A program made the position numbers and the translations under genes. The notes below the pieces were generated by a model that saw only the letters and a program-made list of their open reading frames with translations, searched no databases and was not told the origin of the DNA. Shown piece by piece: positions 17,693 through 22,500 of a stretch of 22,500 nt of DNA. The DNA is taken from the NCBI GenBank assembly GCA_903813345.2, contig CAIIXF020000098.1:1-22500 (forward strand), written 5' to 3'. Source of the stretch: Owenia fusiformis (taxonomy: Eukaryota > Annelida > Polychaeta > Sabellida > Oweniidae). The number at the start of each line of letters is the position of its first letter. The first letter of the stretch is position 1.

Positions 17693-18145
17693 CCCAACTA
17701 CCACGAACGTGGCCGGTCTATAATTTTGAATTTTTCACAAAAGTTGAATATGAGTCCTAGGAGTAAGAATCCACTAGGCACTCAATTATAGACCGGTACC
17801 GGAAGTAGCTATGACGTCATTTCTAGTTTCGACCAAAAATTTTATTTTGCGTATTTTTTCAAAATCTTTTTTTGTTTTTGCCTATTTTGAGGTCACTGAT
17901 TATGAATCTAAAAACCGTTTGTCGATGCAACTTTTAGTTTTTGAGATATAGGGTGGGGGTTGGACTAAGAAAATTTTTTAAAAATTATTTTTTTAGGGTT
18001 AGGATTAGGGCTCAACTTATCCGAACATGGCCGGTCTATAATTCTGAATTTTTCAAAAAAGTTGCATAAGAGTCCCAGGAGTAAGAATCCACTAGGGGTT
18101 CAATTATAGACCGGTACCGGAAGTAGCTATGATGTCACATCCGGT
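17693..18145 (+). repeat. Subtelomeric block B, copy 4
   Basis: Matches copy 2 at +2025 bp and copy 3 at +567 bp. Confidence 0.95.
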
Positions 18146-18265
18146 TTAGGGTTAGGGTTAGGGTTAGGGTTAGGGTTAGGGTTAGGGTTAGGGTTAGGGT
18201 TAGGGTTAGGGTTAGGGTTAGGGTTAGGGTTAGGGTTAGGGTTAGGGTTAGGGTTAGGATTAGGG
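18146..18265 (+). repeat. Interstitial TTAGGG tract, one unit longer
   Basis: Like 17579-17692 but six bases longer: B4 to B5 spacing is 573 instead of 567 bp, i.e. one extra TTAGGG. Confidence 0.95.
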
Positions 18266-18424
18266 CCCAACTACCACGAACGTGGCCGGTCTATAATTTT
18301 GAATTTTTCACAAAAGTTGAATATGAGTCCTAGGAGTAAGAATCCACTAGGCACTCAATTATAGACCGGTACCGGAAGTAGCTATGACGTCATTTCTAGT
18401 TTCGACCAAAAATTTTATTTTGCG
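18266..18424 (+). repeat. Subtelomeric block B, truncated copy 5
   Basis: Identical to the start of block B (first hairpin module, TGACGTCA site, TTTCGACCAAAAATTTTATT) and then broken at TTTTGCG|TA. Full copies continue TATTTTTTCAAAA; this copy continues TAGGGTTAGGG. The two shared bases TA at the joint fit telomere addition or recombination by microhomology. Confidence 0.95.
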
Positions 18425-21400
18425 TAGGGTTAGGGTTAGGGTTAGGGTTAGGGTTAGGGTTAGGGTTAGGGTTAGGGTTAGGGTTAGGGTTAGGGTTAGG
18501 GTTAGGGTTAGGGTTAGGGTTAGGGTTAGGGTTAGGGTTAGGGTTAGGGTTAGGGTTAGGGTTAGGGTTAGGGTTAGGGTTAGGGTTAGGGTTAGGGTTA
18601 GGGTTAGGGTTAGGGTTAGGGTTAGGGTTAGGGTTAGGGTTAGGGTTAGGGTTAGGGTTAGGGTTAGGGTTAGGGTTAGGGTTAGGGTTAGGGTTAGGGT
18701 TAGGGTTAGGGTTAGGGTTAGGGTTAGGGTTAGGGTTAGGGTTAGGGTTAGGGTTAGGGTTAGGGTTAGGGTTAGGGTTAGGGTTAGGGTTAGGGTTAGG
18801 GTTAGGGTTAGGGTTAGGGTTAGGGTTAGGGTTAGGGTTAGGGTTAGGGTTAGGGTTAGGGTTAGGGTTAGGGTTAGGGTTAGGGTTAGGGTTAGGGTTA
18901 GGGTTAGGGTTAGGGTTAGGGTTAGGGTTAGGGTTAGGGTTAGGGTTAGGGTTAGGGTTAGGGTTAGGGTTAGGGTTAGGGTTAGGGTTAGGGTTAGGGT
19001 TAGGGTTAGGGTTAGGGTTAGGGTTAGGGTTAGGGTTAGGGTTAGGGTTAGGGTTAGGGTTAGGGTTAGGGTTAGGGTTAGGGTTAGGGTTAGGGTTAGG
19101 GTTAGGGTTAGGGTTAGGGTTAGGGTTAGGGTTAGGGTTAGGGTTAGGGTTAGGGTTAGGGTTAGGGTTAGGGTTAGGGTTAGGGTTAGGGTTAGGGTTA
19201 GGGTTAGGGTTAGGGTTAGGGTTAGGGTTAGGGTTAGGGTTAGGGTTAGGGTTAGGGTTAGGGTTAGGGTTAGGGTTAGGGTTAGGGTTAGGGTTAGGGT
19301 TAGGGTTAGGGTTAGGGTTAGGGTTAGGGTTAGGGTTAGGGTTAGGGTTAGGGTTAGGGTTAGGGTTAGGGTTAGGGTTAGGGTTAGGGTTAGGGTTAGG
19401 GTTAGGGTTAGGGTTAGGGTTAGGGTTAGGGTTAGGGTTAGGGTTAGGGTTAGGGTTAGGGTTAGGGTTAGGGTTAGGGTTAGGGTTAGGGTTAGGGTTA
19501 GGGTTAGGGTTAGGGTTAGGGTTAGGGTTAGGGTTAGGGTTAGGGTTAGGGTTAGGGTTAGGGTTAGGGTTAGGGTTAGGGTTAGGGTTAGGGTTAGGGT
19601 TAGGGTTAGGGTTAGGGTTAGGGTTAGGGTTAGGGTTAGGGTTAGGGTTAGGGTTAGGGTTAGGGTTAGGGTTAGGGTTAGGGTTAGGGTTAGGGTTAGG
19701 GTTAGGGTTAGGGTTAGGGTTAGGGTTAGGGTTAGGGTTAGGGTTAGGGTTAGGGTTAGGGTTAGGGTTAGGGTTAGGGTTAGGGTTAGGGTTAGGGTTA
19801 GGGTTAGGGTTAGGGTTAGGGTTAGGGTTAGGGTTAGGGTTAGGGTTAGGGTTAGGGTTAGGGTTAGGGTTAGGGTTAGGGTTAGGGTTAGGGTTAGGGT
19901 TAGGGTTAGGGTTAGGGTTAGGGTTAGGGTTAGGGTTAGGGTTAGGGTTAGGGTTAGGGTTAGGGTTAGGGTTAGGGTTAGGGTTAGGGTTAGGGTTAGG
20001 GTTAGGGTTAGGGTTAGGGTTAGGGTTAGGGTTAGGGTTAGGGTTAGGGTTAGGGTTAGGGTTAGGGTTAGGGTTAGGGTTAGGGTTAGGGTTAGGGTTA
20101 GGGTTAGGGTTAGGGTTAGGGTTAGGGTTAGGGTTAGGGTTAGGGTTAGGGTTAGGGTTAGGGTTAGGGTTAGGGTTAGGGTTAGGGTTAGGGTTAGGGT
20201 TAGGGTTAGGGTTAGGGTTAGGGTTAGGGTTAGGGTTAGGGTTAGGGTTAGGGTTAGGGTTAGGGTTAGGGTTAGGGTTAGGGTTAGGGTTAGGGTTAGG
20301 GTTAGGGTTAGGGTTAGGGTTAGGGTTAGGGTTAGGGTTAGGGTTAGGGTTAGGGTTAGGGTTAGGGTTAGGGTTAGGGTTAGGGTTAGGGTTAGGGTTA
20401 GGGTTAGGGTTAGGGTTAGGGTTAGGGTTAGGGTTAGGGTTAGGGTTAGGGTTAGGGTTAGGGTTAGGGTTAGGGTTAGGGTTAGGGTTAGGGTTAGGGT
20501 TAGGGTTAGGGTTAGGGTTAGGGTTAGGGTTAGGGTTAGGGTTAGGGTTAGGGTTAGGGTTAGGGTTAGGGTTAGGGTTAGGGTTAGGGTTAGGGTTAGG
20601 GTTAGGGTTAGGGTTAGGGTTAGGGTTAGGGTTAGGGTTAGGGTTAGGGTTAGGGTTAGGGTTAGGGTTAGGGTTAGGGTTAGGGTTAGGGTTAGGGTTA
20701 GGGTTAGGGTTAGGGTTAGGGTTAGGGTTAGGGTTAGGGTTAGGGTTAGGGTTAGGGTTAGGGTTAGGGTTAGGGTTAGGGTTAGGGTTAGGGTTAGGGT
20801 TAGGGTTAGGGTTAGGGTTAGGGTTAGGGTTAGGGTTAGGGTTAGGGTTAGGGTTAGGGTTAGGGTTAGGGTTAGGGTTAGGGTTAGGGTTAGGGTTAGG
20901 GTTAGGGTTAGGGTTAGGGTTAGGGTTAGGGTTAGGGTTAGGGTTAGGGTTAGGGTTAGGGTTAGGGTTAGGGTTAGGGTTAGGGTTAGGGTTAGGGTTA
21001 GGGTTAGGGTTAGGGTTAGGGTTAGGGTTAGGGTTAGGGTTAGGGTTAGGGTTAGGGTTAGGGTTAGGGTTAGGGTTAGGGTTAGGGTTAGGGTTAGGGT
21101 TAGGGTTAGGGTTAGGGTTAGGGTTAGGGTTAGGGTTAGGGTTAGGGTTAGGGTTAGGGTTAGGGTTAGGGTTAGGGTTAGGGTTAGGGTTAGGGTTAGG
21201 GTTAGGGTTAGGGTTAGGGTTAGGGTTAGGGTTAGGGTTAGGGTTAGGGTTAGGGTTAGGGTTAGGGTTAGGGTTAGGGTTAGGGTTAGGGTTAGGGTTA
21301 GGGTTAGGGTTAGGGTTAGGGTTAGGGTTAGGGTTAGGGTTAGGGTTAGGGTTAGGGTTAGGGTTAGGGTTAGGGTTAGGGTTAGGGTTAGGGTTAGGGT

Positions 21401-22500
21401 TAGGGTTAGGGTTAGGGTTAGGGTTAGGGTTAGGGTTAGGGTTAGGGTTAGGGTTAGGGTTAGGGTTAGGGTTAGGGTTAGGGTTAGGGTTAGGGTTAGG
21501 GTTAGGGTTAGGGTTAGGGTTAGGGTTAGGGTTAGGGTTAGGGTTAGGGTTAGGGTTAGGGTTAGGGTTAGGGTTAGGGTTAGGGTTAGGGTTAGGGTTA
21601 GGGTTAGGGTTAGGGTTAGGGTTAGGGTTAGGGTTAGGGTTAGGGTTAGGGTTAGGGTTAGGGTTAGGGTTAGGGTTAGGGTTAGGGTTAGGGTTAGGGT
21701 TAGGGTTAGGGTTAGGGTTAGGGTTAGGGTTAGGGTTAGGGTTAGGGTTAGGGTTAGGGTTAGGGTTAGGGTTAGGGTTAGGGTTAGGGTTAGGGTTAGG
21801 GTTAGGGTTAGGGTTAGGGTTAGGGTTAGGGTTAGGGTTAGGGTTAGGGTTAGGGTTAGGGTTAGGGTTAGGGTTAGGGTTAGGGTTAGGGTTAGGGTTA
21901 GGGTTAGGGTTAGGGTTAGGGTTAGGGTTAGGGTTAGGGTTAGGGTTAGGGTTAGGGTTAGGGTTAGGGTTAGGGTTAGGGTTAGGGTTAGGGTTAGGGT
22001 TAGGGTTAGGGTTAGGGTTAGGGTTAGGGTTAGGGTTAGGGTTAGGGTTAGGGTTAGGGTTAGGGTTAGGGTTAGGGTTAGGGTTAGGGTTAGGGTTAGG
22101 GTTAGGGTTAGGGTTAGGGTTAGGGTTAGGGTTAGGGTTAGGGTTAGGGTTAGGGTTAGGGTTAGGGTTAGGGTTAGGGTTAGGGTTAGGGTTAGGGTTA
22201 GGGTTAGGGTTAGGGTTAGGGTTAGGGTTAGGGTTAGGGTTAGGGTTAGGGTTAGGGTTAGGGTTAGGGTTAGGGTTAGGGTTAGGGTTAGGGTTAGGGT
22301 TAGGGTTAGGGTTAGGGTTAGGGTTAGGGTTAGGGTTAGGGTTAGGGTTAGGGTTAGGGTTAGGGTTAGGGTTAGGGTTAGGGTTAGGGTTAGGGTTAGG
22401 GTTAGGGTTAGGGTTAGGGTTAGGGTTAGGGTTAGGGTTAGGGTTAGGGTTAGGGTTAGGGTTAGGGTTAGGGTTAGGGTTAGGGTTAGGGTTAGGGTTA
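18425..22500 (+). repeat. Terminal telomere, (TTAGGG)n
   Basis: About 679 TTAGGG units over ~4.08 kb. I see no variant unit, and the array continues to the window edge with the G-rich strand toward the end. This is the metazoan-type telomere synthesised by telomerase and bound by shelterin-type proteins. Its length and position after subtelomeric repeats identify a chromosome end rather than an interstitial array. The true 3' terminus may lie beyond the window. Confidence 0.98.

Noticed and set aside
18425-22500. Assembly artefact or interstitial array in place of a true telomere
   Set aside because: Orientation toward the window end, ~4 kb of uniform repeat and typical subtelomeric blocks upstream all fit a natural chromosome end.

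Overview
The window is the right end of a linear eukaryotic chromosome. The last ~4.08 kb (18425-22500) is an unbroken TTAGGG array with its G-rich strand running 5'->3' toward the right edge. Between 14273 and 18426 there is a subtelomeric domain in which longer TTAGGG tracts alternate with two sequence blocks, called A and B here. TTAGGG telomeres, AT-rich DNA, short exons with GT/AG borders, many MITE-like and foldback elements, and Tc1/mariner remains point to a metazoan, probably a (marine) invertebrate. The sequence alone does not fix the phylum. Nothing prokaryotic is visible.

Layout. 1-660: two copies of a 420-bp satellite unit. 828-1135: 23-bp tandem repeats. 1841-2346: a possible pogo-like non-autonomous element. 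3040-4135: a minisatellite of 30/33-bp units with higher-order periods of 161 and 129 bp. 4192-5007: a dead Tc1/mariner-type transposon with ~225-bp terminal inverted repeats and C-terminal transposase remains on the minus strand. 5488-10246 (minus): exons of a decayed spectrin-repeat gene, best guess nesprin/SYNE-like. Splice sites and phases are retained, but three exons carry a stop or frameshift. A 499-bp foldback element (8000-8498) and a dispersed repeat pair (7149-7322, 9247-9420) lie in its introns. 10530-10702: tetranucleotide-type low-complexity DNA. 11030-12380: a nested palindrome built of 57-bp repeats, resembling a Foldback (FB) transposon. 12572-12778: a weak candidate 5' exon. 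12738-12912: short degenerate tandem repeats. 13209-14063: an 855-bp foldback MITE with TA target duplication.

Telomere-proximal order: (TTAGGG)-A1-(degenerate)-B1-(TTAGGG)-B2-(TTAGGG)-A2-(degenerate)-B3-(TTAGGG)-B4-(TTAGGG)-truncated B5-terminal TTAGGG. A1/B1/B2 repeat as A2/B3/B4 at exactly 2025 bp with almost no differences. Such a recent block amplification of sequence mixed with telomere repeat resembles telomere templates used by recombination-based (ALT-like) maintenance.

No intact protein-coding gene is supported. The long open frames mostly come from repeats whose unit length is a multiple of three. The strongest results are the telomere/subtelomere architecture, the spectrin-repeat pseudogene and the unusual density of large inverted repeats.
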